Source: a virus | DNA length: 31,515 nt | Reading direction: 5' to 3' (one strand) | IMG/VR virus record: IMGVR_UViG_3300028895_000257 | Location: 1-31,515 of that record | Part shown: piece by piece, positions 7,090 to 13,045 of the stretch | Position numbering within the stretch: position 1 is the first letter of the stretch | Layout of the letters: each line of letters starts with the position of its first letter | Position numbers and translations under genes: made by a program | Notes under the pieces: model-generated | The model's input: the letters and a program-made list of their open reading frames with translations, nothing else | Told to the model about the DNA's origin: nothing | Database searches by the model: none

Positions 7090-7253
7090 GTCAGGTCACC
7101 CTGTCCGGGGTCGCTGCGAAGCTCACCGATGCGAATCCCGAGGTCAATGCCGTCAGCATTGCCGTCGCGGAAGCCGAGGTAGTAGCCGAGGAGAAGGATG
7201 AGAATGACGGCGACGGCGCGCATGAGCAAGCGGCCGAGGGCACGGTCAGACAT
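7086..7253 (-). CDS. Small single-pass membrane protein, 55 aa
   Basis: The product begins MSDRALGRLLMR, followed by a clear membrane segment AVAVILILLLGYYLGF (about residues 13-28), then a hydrophilic tail of ~27 residues (GNADGIDLGIRIGEL). Its stop overlaps the primase-helicase start (ATGA), so the two are coupled. Arg residues before the segment predict an N-in, C-out topology. No family is recognised. Roles to consider are membrane tethering of replication, superinfection exclusion or an anti-host function. The Shine-Dalgarno site is weak (GGAAC). Confidence 0.65.
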   Translation of the reverse strand: MSDRALGRLLMRAVAVILILLLGYYLGFRDGNADGIDLGIRIGELRSDPGQGDLT

Positions 7254-7275
7254 GACGGTTCCAGGTGAAGGTGGT

Positions 7276-7343
7276 GCTGCAGGGCATGCGGGCCACTGCG
7301 CATGGCCTTGTCAGGCCGAAAGGATGAATGCACACCCTGCAGC
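7276..7343 (-). other. Intercistronic inverted repeats, possible structured RNA or replication hairpin
   Basis: This lies in the 98-nt gap between the 71-aa and 55-aa genes, the only real gap in the leftward operon between 8134 and 4813. GCTGCAGGG (7276-7284) pairs perfectly with CCCTGCAGC (7335-7343). Immediately inside it, CATGCG (7285-7290) pairs with CGCATG (7299-7304). The result is a stacked two-stem structure just upstream of the membrane peptide and primase genes. It could tune readthrough or translation, or be part of an origin. There is no U-tract, so it is not a typical terminator. Confidence 0.5.
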
Positions 7344-7351
7344 GTGAGCGG

Positions 7352-7567
7352 TCAAGTGTAGGGGTCACGGACGACGGGCACGCCGTCTTCGAGCGTCGCC
7401 TTGCAGGCTTCGATGAGGCCCGCGGCTTGCTGGCGGCGCCGAAGGTCGTCGCGCACAAGCTCGTGAACGACCGTGTGCAGGTAGTCGGTCGTGGTCATGC
7501 CGGCGTGAGCTGCCGCGAGGCGGATGTCGCGGCCCATGTCTTCGTTCAGGATGGGTCGAAGTTGCAT
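7352..7567 (-). CDS. Small protein with ribbon-helix-helix-like pattern, 71 aa
   Basis: The product starts MQLRPILNEDMGRDIRLAAAHAGMTTTDYLHTVVHELVRDDLRRR. The short strand, helix, turn (GMTTTDYL), helix pattern resembles Arc/MetJ-type DNA-binding proteins, where a strand is followed by two helices and a basic end. This makes it the best local candidate for a regulator that could bind the repeated sites in the control region, but the match is by pattern only. ATG 7567 overlaps the upstream stop (TGATG). It belongs to the leftward early operon. Confidence 0.7.
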   Translation of the reverse strand: MQLRPILNEDMGRDIRLAAAHAGMTTTDYLHTVVHELVRDDLRRRQQAAGLIEACKATLEDGVPVVRDPYT

Positions 7568-7845
7568 CAGTCCTCCTGAAGCCGCTCGATGGCGGCGGGC
7601 GAGAGCTTGTGCATGCGTCGAATTTCATCGAGAGACGTCTCAACGACAGCGTCGACGATTGGCCTCAGAGCGTCCTCGACCTTGGCGGCGAGCGCAATGC
7701 GCGGACCGTCGTAGTCTACGCGCCGCACGTCTTGCATCGCCCTGGCGATGGCCATGTTCAGGCTCTCAACTTGTTCGTGCAGCAAGCCGTGCGACACGAC
7801 AATCTGCCGCACGATGTCTTCGGGGGTCTTGCCCTTGGTGGTCAT
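7567..7845 (-). CDS. Hypothetical helical protein, 92 aa
   Basis: No family is recognised. The product (starting MTTKGKTPEDIVRQIVVSHG) looks wholly helical, with heptad-like stretches (HEQVESLNMAIARAMQDV and DALRPIVDAVVETSLDEI). ATG 7845 has a good GAAGGA site upstream and was chosen over a longer in-frame extension that crosses the neighbouring gene. It sits in the leftward operon between two other small genes. The early position suggests a host-takeover or regulatory role, but this is inference. Confidence 0.72.
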   Translation of the reverse strand: MTTKGKTPEDIVRQIVVSHGLLHEQVESLNMAIARAMQDVRRVDYDGPRIALAAKVEDALRPIVDAVVETSLDEIRRMHKLSPAAIERLQED

Positions 7846-7855
7846 GGTCTGTCCT

Positions 7856-8137
7856 TCAGGTGTGGGAGAGGGTGAGTGCTTCGCGCCGGAGCTGGCACAG
7901 CTCGTCGGGCGTGCAGAGCATTCGGGCGACGGCGTAGTCGGTCGGCTCGGTGTAGCGCAGCGTCGCGCGTCCCTTGACCCGCAGCCACAGCACGCGGCCC
8001 GTGTCTCGGTTGAGCAGCTTGCAGAAGCCGCCGAGCTCGGCAGGGTCGAGCGCATAGCGCCGAGCCGCGACACGCCCGACCAGGCCGATGAGCTTGCGCC
8101 GGTAGTCGTCGGCGCGACAGTGTCCGTGCGCGGTCAT
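7856..8137 (-). CDS. Hypothetical basic protein, 93 aa
   Basis: No family is recognised. The product contains YRRKLIGLVGRVAARRYALDPAEL, a basic helical stretch, followed by a beta-like segment (RVLWLRVKGRATLRYTEP) and a C-terminal helix (CTPDELCQLRREALTL). I chose ATG 8137 because it overlaps the preceding stop in ATGA form; another ATG at 8149 is in frame. The charge pattern would allow nucleic-acid binding. It is in the leftward early operon. Confidence 0.7.
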   Translation of the reverse strand: MTAHGHCRADDYRRKLIGLVGRVAARRYALDPAELGGFCKLLNRDTGRVLWLRVKGRATLRYTEPTDYAVARMLCTPDELCQLRREALTLSHT

Positions 8138-8364
8138 GCGAGCCGCCATGCGGTGACGTCATCGTCGCGCTGACCGAGAATCGACCGCATCCAGCGGAAG
8201 TCGTCGCAGAAGCCCTCGACGGTCGTGCCGTCACGCAGCAGCGCCTTGATGTAGTCGCTTGGGGCGCAGGTGGGCCACGACTTGCCGTTGAGTGTGTGGA
8301 GCGTCCAGCCTGCAGCGACGAGCTCGTCACGGGTCATGAGGTGCAGTAGAGTGTCGGAGTTCAT
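8134..8364 (-). CDS. Hypothetical protein, 76 aa
   Basis: No family is recognised. The product (MNSDTLLHLMTRDELVAAGW onward) includes a Trp- and Cys-containing middle (KSWPTCAPSDYI) and ends FRWMRSILGQRDDDVTAWRLA. I chose ATG 8364 because it forms ATGA with the stop of the 24-aa gene upstream; an in-frame GTG at 8376 lacks a good ribosome site. It ends in a 4-nt overlap with the next gene, so the run from 8435 to 7567 is a tightly coupled set of tiny early genes. Confidence 0.68.
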   Translation of the reverse strand: MNSDTLLHLMTRDELVAAGWTLHTLNGKSWPTCAPSDYIKALLRDGTTVEGFCDDFRWMRSILGQRDDDVTAWRLA

Positions 8365-8435
8365 GCGAGCATCCACAGGTAGAGGGTGAGGAAGATGACG
8401 GCCGCCCCTGCGGCTGCTTCGAGGTGTTCGCGCAT
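8361..8435 (-). CDS. 24-aa membrane micropeptide, first gene of leftward operon
   Basis: ATG 8435 is preceded by TGGAG at good spacing and the stop overlaps the next start (ATGA). The peptide has an acidic/basic head (MREHLEAA) and then an almost wholly hydrophobic run AAVIFLTLYLWMLA that could cross the membrane once. It is tiny, so it could be only a translation-coupling leader for 8364. The combination of Shine-Dalgarno, overlap and hydrophobic composition supports a real product. Confidence 0.5.
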   Translation of the reverse strand: MREHLEAAAGAAVIFLTLYLWMLA

Positions 8436-8499
8436 CGGGTCTCCAGGTGACACGAAGACCTTACACCGTTTCGGACGGATGTCGGTAGTGGTTACTCTG

Positions 8500-8586
8500 T
8501 CATGGTTCGGTCACAGTTGTGTCATTGGCGAGACCATCCACACGCACGGCATTCTCGCTAACAGTCGTCGAGAATGCGCTATTCAT
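8500..8586 (-). CDS. Possible 28-aa leader peptide of the leftward transcript
   Basis: The ATG at 8586 is about 9 nt from the predicted leftward start site, in the same position relative to the promoter as ATG 8761 is to the rightward promoter. The first six codons give MNSAFS, while the rightward one gives MNTAFS. The peptide then reads TTVSENAVRVDGLANDTTVTEP and stops. The ribosome site is AGGGG only two bases from the ATG, which is poor. It could be a leader peptide or simply a by-product of a duplicated regulatory DNA element. Confidence 0.3.
   Translation of the reverse strand: MNSAFSTTVSENAVRVDGLANDTTVTEP
8549..8577. promoter_or_regulatory. Perfect 9-bp dyad (GCATTCTCG / CGAGAATGC)
   Basis: GCATTCTCG at 8549-8557 and CGAGAATGC at 8569-8577 are exact inverted copies separated by 11 nt. 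The whole dyad lies within the early transcribed region of the leftward promoter. A 9-11-9 dyad fits a dimeric operator or an RNA hairpin in the leader. The half-site recurs elsewhere in the control region (8619-8628, 8718-8726, 8771-8780). Confidence 0.6.
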
Positions 8587-8601
8587 CACCCCTGCACTGT
8601 C
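8567..8601 (-). repeat. Left arm of 35-nt inverted repeat at transcription start
   Basis: The sequence matches the reverse complement of 8746-8780 at 30 of 35 positions, with the core TATTCATCACCCCTG nearly identical. It starts right at the predicted leftward -10 box and covers the first ~35 nt of the leftward RNA. It therefore duplicates the initial transcribed sequence of the rightward promoter. Confidence 0.8.
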
Positions 8602-8629
8602 TTTTAGTGCTGGTCATCGGCGTTCTCAA
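8601..8629 (-). promoter_or_regulatory. Leftward sigma70-like promoter
   Basis: On the minus strand TTGAGA (8629-8624) is followed by 17 nt and then TAAAAG (8606-8601). The -35 box matches consensus at 5 of 6 positions and the -10 at 4 of 6. The predicted start is near 8594. It faces the leftward operon whose first likely gene starts at 8435, leaving a leader of ~160 nt. Confidence 0.55.
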
Positions 8630-8715
8630 CTTCACAGTGCAAGCCCCTCTTGTGAAAGTATTAGCCGGCAAAAAAACAACCACTTCTACTTTCGCGATTT
8701 AACCCTGCACTGTGT

Positions 8716-8745
8716 TTGCGAGAAGGTGCACTACCACGGTATAAT
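8716..8745 (+). promoter_or_regulatory. Rightward sigma70-like promoter
   Basis: TTGCGA (8716-8721) is followed by an 18-nt spacer and a perfect TATAAT (8740-8745). The predicted start is near 8752, so the leader to the first late gene is about 50 nt. Because the -10 is perfect and a host-type -35 is present, host RNA polymerase alone could use it. It overlaps a GAGAA-type site at 8718-8726. Confidence 0.7.
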
Positions 8746-8780
8746 GACAGTTCAGGGGTGATGAATACTGCGTTCTCGGC
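8746..8780 (+). repeat. Right arm of 35-nt inverted repeat at transcription start
   Basis: This is the partner of 8567-8601. It directly follows the TATAAT box and spans the first transcribed bases of the rightward operon, including ATG 8761, which is in frame with the first late gene. The five mismatches to the other arm include changes that keep the same or similar codon (GCA/GCG, AGC/ACT). Confidence 0.8.
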
Positions 8781-8799
8781 AATTCTGAATGGAGAGTTC

Positions 8800-9048
8800 A
8801 TGTCAGCGACCGACCACACGGGGCACACGATGTCAAGCGAGGAAATTGAACTCGCTCTTGCGAAGCTGGCACCAGACGCCATCGGGCTGCTCGAGGGTGT
8901 GCTGCGGGGCACGAAGCGGCCGAACAAGGCGCAGCTCGATGCGGCCTGGCGGGTGCTCGACGTCGCACGAGAAAGGAAAGCGCCAGAGGTCGAGACACCC
9001 GAGCTTGAGGAGCTGCGCAACGTGCTACGCTTGGTGGGTGACTCCTGA
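8800..9048 (+). CDS. Candidate small terminase subunit
   Basis: This 82-aa protein is the first gene of the late operon, two genes before the large terminase. The product is helical: SSEEIELALAKLAPDAIGLLEGVLRG, then NKAQLDAAWRVLDVARERK, a pattern (helix, helix ending in Ala-rich LDxA) resembling the core of small terminase proteins that recognise phage DNA. It is shorter than most and lacks an obvious helix-turn-helix, so the call is tentative. ATG 8800 has GGAGAG at ideal spacing; ATG 8761 in the same frame would add 13 residues (MNTAFSAILNGEF) but has a poor ribosome site. Confidence 0.55.
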   Translation: MSATDHTGHTMSSEEIELALAKLAPDAIGLLEGVLRGTKRPNKAQLDAAWRVLDVARERKAPEVETPELEELRNVLRLVGDS

Positions 9049-9070
9049 ACCACTGCACGGAGGGCAAGCC

Positions 9071-9313
9071 ATGCAGACGACGAAGACGGGGCTGCCGGTC
9101 GAGGTAGCGACACCATGGGCAAGGATGGGGGCAAGTTGGGCACGGACACTGCGCCGTCCGCTACTCGATGGGGAGTGCTACCCTTCGGGCGGTCGTTGGG
9201 CGTGGTCGGTGATGTGCCCCCTCACCTTGCAGCGCCTCGATGGGGGCGCGTGCGACACGTGTGAGGAGGCGAGGGCAGCAGTCGATGCCGCGCTCGAGGG
9301 TCTGGCGTGCTGA
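9071..9313 (+). CDS. Hypothetical protein, 80 aa
   Basis: No family is recognised. The start is supported by GGAGGG six bases upstream of ATG 9071, and the stop overlaps the GTG start of the large terminase. The product has a WARMGASWARTLRRP segment and, toward the end, CPLTLQRLDGGACDTCEEA with a C...CxxC arrangement that could bind zinc. Location between the candidate small terminase and the large terminase suggests a packaging or regulatory role, unproven. Confidence 0.65.
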   Translation: MQTTKTGLPVEVATPWARMGASWARTLRRPLLDGECYPSGGRWAWSVMCPLTLQRLDGGACDTCEEARAAVDAALEGLAC

Positions 9314-10857
9314 CCTTCGTGCCGCCGACGGTGCCCCCGGCACTGCGCGACCAAGTTGCCGAGCTCGTCAGGTCGCCCTCGACCTTCTGCCGCGTGCACA
9401 AAGTGCAGCACAAGGACAGCAAGCAGGAGATTGCGTTCGACCCTCTGCCGATGCAGACCAAGATCTTCGCGGCAGTCGAGGCAGGGCACAAGCGCATCGC
9501 GGCCATCAAGGCGCGCCAGGTCGCAGCGACGACAGCGTGCAAGTTCGTGCTTCACCAGCTGTGGACGTCGACGGAGACCGAGAGCATGCACGCGCTCGTG
9601 TCACTCCGGGCCGAGAGTGCGACGGCGCTGCTCGATGACCACCGGCGCTGGCTGCGCCACCCGCCGGCCCTGTTGCAGCGGGAGCTGGACACGCGGGCGA
9701 AGGGTGAGCTGCGCTACTCCGACACGGGGGCGAGCCTCAAGGCCTTCACCTCGAGGAGCCAGACCGGGCTGCGCTCGTTTGCCCCGACCGCTGCGCTGCT
9801 GTCCGAGTTCGCCTTCGCGCCTGACCAAGAGGAGCTGCTCGCGCAAGCGTTGGCGGCGGTCGGTGACGGGCTGCTCATGGTCGAGAGCACAGCCAACAAC
9901 CCCGGCGACGCCTTCTCGCGCATCATCGCGGGCGCTCCCGAGAACGGTTGGCACGTCATCACGCACTGGTGGTGGGAGCACCCGGCCTACTGCGACTCGG
10001 TGCCCGACGACTTCGAGCCAACCGAGGCCGAGCAGGAGCAGGCCGAGCGCTACGGGCTGTCGCTCGGGCAGCTCGTGTGGCGTCGCCGCTACCTCGCCAC
10101 CCTGGGCGAGCACAAATTCAAGCGGGAGTACCCTGGCTGCCTCGACGACTGCTTCCTCAACAGGAAGGGCGGATGGTTCGACGACCAGCTTCTGCAGGGT
10201 GTCCACGTCATCGACCATGCAGCGCTGTCGGACGGGGGCGGCCGAGAGATAGAGGCCCCGCACCCGCACGACCGCTACGTCATGGGCGTCGACGTCGGGG
10301 GCGGTGTCGGGGGGGACTACTCGGCGCTGTGCGTCGTGTCGGTGGCCACGCGTCAGCCGGTGTACGCCGAGCGCAGCAACCGGGCGACGCCGTCGAAGTG
10401 GGCGCACCGCGTCGTTCAGGTCGCGAGCCGGTACAACCAGGCGCTTGTACTCGCCGAGAGCAACAACCACGGGCACGCGCTGCTGCTTGAACTGAACACC
10501 TGCGGCTACCGGCAGCAGTGGCGGTCTCCGCAGGGGAAGCCGTGGGTGACGACGTTGCAGTCGAAGCTGGACGCCTTCGACACGCTGCGCGAGGCGATGC
10601 AGCAGATACAGGTCATGGACCGGCCGACATGGATGGAGCTGCGGGGGCTGACGGTCCCCGAGGGCAAGGTCGCCCCCGAGGCCCCGAAGGGCGCCCACGA
10701 TGACGCTGCGGTCGCAATCGCCCTTGCGTACCGGTGTCTTCGCGACATACCTGCAACTTGGCGCACAGCTGCGCTACAATCCCAGCGACACCGCATGAAC
10801 GACCTGATTGCCCGGAGCCGGGCACGTCGACTGCGGGCGAGCTCGCTGCCGTTCTGA
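9307..10857 (+). CDS. terL: Large terminase subunit (packaging ATPase-nuclease)
   Basis: This 516-aa motor pumps DNA into the prohead and cuts concatemers. The ATPase half shows the Walker-A-like KARQVAATT (68-76), Walker-B-like LLSEFAF (164-170) and coupling motif VESTANN (192-198). The RNase H-type nuclease half shows MGVDVGGG (Asp329), AESNNHG (Glu384) and AHDDAAVA with Asp465/Asp466. The GTG start at 9307 is chosen because GAGGG lies at good spacing and the frame begins MLTFVPP there; it overlaps the previous stop. Length is typical. The nearest packaging type (headful or cohesive/terminal repeat) cannot be read from the sequence alone. Confidence 0.95.
   Translation: MLTFVPPTVPPALRDQVAELVRSPSTFCRVHKVQHKDSKQEIAFDPLPMQTKIFAAVEAGHKRIAAIKARQVAATTACKFVLHQLWTSTETESMHALVSLRAESATALLDDHRRWLRHPPALLQRELDTRAKGELRYSDTGASLKAFTSRSQTGLRSFAPTAALLSEFAFAPDQEELLAQALAAVGDGLLMVESTANNPGDAFSRIIAGAPENGWHVITHWWWEHPAYCDSVPDDFEPTEAEQEQAERYGLSLGQLVWRRRYLATLGEHKFKREYPGCLDDCFLNRKGGWFDDQLLQGVHVIDHAALSDGGGREIEAPHPHDRYVMGVDVGGGVGGDYSALCVVSVATRQPVYAERSNRATPSKWAHRVVQVASRYNQALVLAESNNHGHALLLELNTCGYRQQWRSPQGKPWVTTLQSKLDAFDTLREAMQQIQVMDRPTWMELRGLTVPEGKVAPEAPKGAHDDAAVAIALAYRCLRDIPATWRTAALQSQRHRMNDLIARSRARRLRASSLPF
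10751..10780 (+). promoter_or_regulatory. Possible internal promoter before the portal gene
   Basis: Near the end of the terminase gene, CTGCAA (10751-10756), an 18-nt spacer and TACAAT (10775-10780) form a weak -35 and a good -10. It would give extra transcripts for portal onward. Confidence is low because of the poor -35. Confidence 0.3.
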
Positions 10858-10864
10858 GGTGCTA

Positions 10865-12541
10865 ATGCTGACCCCCCAAAACGTGCAAGAGATTGTCGAG
10901 CAGCACGACGAGTACTGGCAGGACAAGCGCCCTCGGATGCGGGAGCTGCGCAGCGTGTACTTCACGCGGTTCTGGTCGGACCGGGAGTACGACAGCGCCG
11001 ACGGCATCTTGCGGACCGAGGTGCCGAAGGCGTACGCGGTCGTCGAGAGCTACCTCGGCAGCCTGTACGCGCGGAACCCGAGCGTGTTCGTTCAGTCAGA
11101 CCTGCGTGGACGGGGCAACCCGGAGGTCGCCGCGGCGACGGCGAACCAGTACCTGCTGACGGTCCGCAACGTCATCGAGGATGCCACGCGCCTCGCGCTC
11201 ATCTACCCCTGCGCCTTCGTGAAGCTCGCCCCGGTCGAGTCGGTCGACCCGCTCAAGCGCGTCGCGTCGACAGCCCTTGAGCCTTGGGCGGTCATCGTCG
11301 ACGACACGGCGGGCAGCTGGGGCCACCAACGCTGGGTGGGGCACACCTACTTGCTGCCGCTCGACGAGGCGGCGGTGCGCTTCGAGACGGCGCCCGAGGA
11401 CTTCACGCCCCGCGCCTACGCCCGGTGGATTGACACCCGGCGGAACACGCAGCCGGGCACCGAGACGCAGCGGGAAGGCCAGTACGACAAGTGGGTGCGG
11501 GTCGTCGAGCTGTACGACCTGGTCGACGACAAGCTGCTCGTGTGGTCGCCCGACTACAACAGCGGGCAGGAGTTCCTCTTCCAGGGCGTGACGGTGCAGG
11601 TTGGCGCCCTCGACCCCGAGGCGGCAGAAGGCGACGACGTCGAGCCCGAGCTCGAGCACGAGGAGACGGGCATTCCGTACAAGAGCGCGAGCGGTCGCCC
11701 GGTCGTGCCCATCGTGCCGCTGTACTTCTCGCGCGACCCCGGCGTACCGCTTCGGGGCTACAGCCTCGTCGACCGCAGCTACGACCAGTTCCGCGAGCTG
11801 AACGTCATGCGCACGTACCAAGCGCAGGGCGTGCGGCGCATGGCCCGGCAGTGGTTCATGCGGGCCGGCTTCATGTCCGAGGACGCGGTCGCGAAGCTGT
11901 CGGCGGGCCGCGACGGCGAGGTCATCGAGGTCGACCTGCAGCCGGGCATGCCGCTCGAGGGCAACATCATCCCGGCACCGCAGGCCCCCATCCCGGCAGA
12001 CATCTCGCTGTACTCGCAGACCGTCGAGGCCGACATTCGCGAGGCCGGACTGCTCGCGCCCTTCACACGGGGCGAGGTCACGAAGGCCACGGCCACCGAG
12101 CAGAACCTGCTCGCGAGCTACACCAGCTCGGAGATTGGCCGCATGGCTCGGCAGCGCGACGAGGTCATCACGAGCATTGCGCGCACCTACAACGTCATGC
12201 TGTCGGTCATCCTGGGCGACGAGGCCGAGCCTCTTGCGTTGCCGAACCCGGTCGGCCCCACGATGCTGTCTGCCGACGACCTCACGGGCGACTTCCGGTA
12301 TTGGGCGGTCGACGCGGGCAGCACCCCGGCCGGCGACCTGGCGAAGCGGCAGTCGCTTGTCGAGCTCGCCCCGCTCCTTCTGCAGCTCGGTACGCCCGCG
12401 TCTGCACTACTCGAAGAGGTCGTGCGTACCTTCCAGCTTCCCGAAGAGCTCGGGCAGGCAGCGCCGCCTCCCCCCGAGCCTCTCCCCGAGGGCCTTCCGC
12501 CCGAGGGCGCCGTGCCCCCCGTTCCGACTCCAGTGGAGTAG
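10865..12541 (+). CDS. Portal protein
   Basis: This 558-aa protein forms the ring through which DNA enters and leaves the head. It follows the large terminase directly, as usual. Early portal-like features are MLTPQNVQEIVEQHDEYW and EVPKAYAVVESYLGSLYARNP (helix-rich wing). The middle carries PLRGYSLVDRSYDQFRELNV and the LKxS-like adaptor region, with TASTEQN-like KATATEQNLLAS before the final helices. The C-terminus is a proline- and glutamate-rich tail (residues ~530-558), probably disordered. ATG 10865 has GAGGTG upstream; earlier in-frame starts lie inside the terminase gene. Assignment rests on position, size and architecture of podovirus-type portals. Confidence 0.85.
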   Translation: MLTPQNVQEIVEQHDEYWQDKRPRMRELRSVYFTRFWSDREYDSADGILRTEVPKAYAVVESYLGSLYARNPSVFVQSDLRGRGNPEVAAATANQYLLTVRNVIEDATRLALIYPCAFVKLAPVESVDPLKRVASTALEPWAVIVDDTAGSWGHQRWVGHTYLLPLDEAAVRFETAPEDFTPRAYARWIDTRRNTQPGTETQREGQYDKWVRVVELYDLVDDKLLVWSPDYNSGQEFLFQGVTVQVGALDPEAAEGDDVEPELEHEETGIPYKSASGRPVVPIVPLYFSRDPGVPLRGYSLVDRSYDQFRELNVMRTYQAQGVRRMARQWFMRAGFMSEDAVAKLSAGRDGEVIEVDLQPGMPLEGNIIPAPQAPIPADISLYSQTVEADIREAGLLAPFTRGEVTKATATEQNLLASYTSSEIGRMARQRDEVITSIARTYNVMLSVILGDEAEPLALPNPVGPTMLSADDLTGDFRYWAVDAGSTPAGDLAKRQSLVELAPLLLQLGTPASALLEEVVRTFQLPEELGQAAPPPPEPLPEGLPPEGAVPPVPTPVE

Positions 12542-13042
12542 ATGATGCCGTTCGACCCTGGTGCTTCCATCCCCGACCCTGCGCTGCAGGGTGTTGCCGA
12601 AGACGCCGACATGATGATGGGCGACGCCCTCGCGTCTCTCATCCCGCCGCCGATGCGTCCGTACAACCCGAAGGTCGTCACCAGCCTCGCGAATGCGCTG
12701 GCCGACGTGCTCGCCCTGTTCGACATGGCAGTCGAGCCCGAGACCTACACCGGGCCGCAGGAGAGCCTCGACCCCGACCTCGTGCGCTTCCTGTCGATGG
12801 TGGCCACCGCTGCCGAGGACTACGGCAAGCCGCTCCCCATCCGTCTGGAGGAGATGCGAGACGAGGCTGCGCTCACCCGCACGACCGCGGCGCTCACCGA
12901 GCTCGCCAACGACGCGGAGTTCAAGGCCTTCCTCGAAGAGCCCTCTGAGGAGGTCGACGAGGCGCAGGTCGAAGTCGAGGTGACCGCGGCGCCCCCTGAA
13001 GAGGTTGAGGCCTTCGACTTCGCGTCCCGTATGCGGCGGTAG
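12542..13042 (+). CDS. Hypothetical acidic head-assembly protein, 166 aa
   Basis: No named family is recognised. Placed directly after portal and before the WYL-like and scaffold genes, it is probably a minor head or connector-associated protein. The N-terminus is proline-rich (FDPGASIPDPALQG, IPPPMRPYNP); the middle is helical (VVTSLANALADVLALFDMAVEP); the C-terminal third is strongly acidic (EEPSEEVDEAQVEVEV). Start is ATG 12542 or the adjacent ATG 12545; GGAG spacing slightly favours the second. Confidence 0.7.
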   Translation: MMPFDPGASIPDPALQGVAEDADMMMGDALASLIPPPMRPYNPKVVTSLANALADVLALFDMAVEPETYTGPQESLDPDLVRFLSMVATAAEDYGKPLPIRLEEMRDEAALTRTTAALTELANDAEFKAFLEEPSEEVDEAQVEVEVTAAPPEEVEAFDFASRMRR

Positions 13043-13045
13043 CTC

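Larger units (their letters stand above)
8436..8799. promoter_or_regulatory. Divergent early/late control region
   Basis: This is the longest non-coding stretch of the window (~360 nt) and is more AT-rich than the rest. It separates the leftward early operon from the rightward late operon. It contains two divergent sigma70-like promoters, a 35-nt inverted repeat lying at the two transcription starts, five GAGAA-type 9-mers in alternating orientation, three TGCACTGT sites, an A7 run next to GCCGGC (about 8661-8673) and a GAAAGTA/TACTTTC pair flanking it. An origin here is possible. No tRNA or protein of convincing composition is seen. Confidence 0.75.

Noticed and set aside
7091-7333. 80-codon minus-strand frame near the primase start
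   Set aside because: Ser/Thr/Ala-rich shadow; the overlapping 55-codon frame with a membrane segment and coupled stop/start is more plausible.
8519-8761. 80-codon plus-strand frame in the control region
   Set aside because: Its composition is not protein-like, it covers the promoters and repeats, and the similar segments in it come from the DNA inverted repeat.
8661-9149. 162-codon minus-strand frame crossing the rightward promoter
   Set aside because: Ser-rich shadow antisense to the first late gene and spanning the TATAAT promoter; no ribosome site.
9601-10698. 365-codon open frame on the minus strand
   Set aside because: Antisense to the large terminase with all motifs in place; considered a composition effect.
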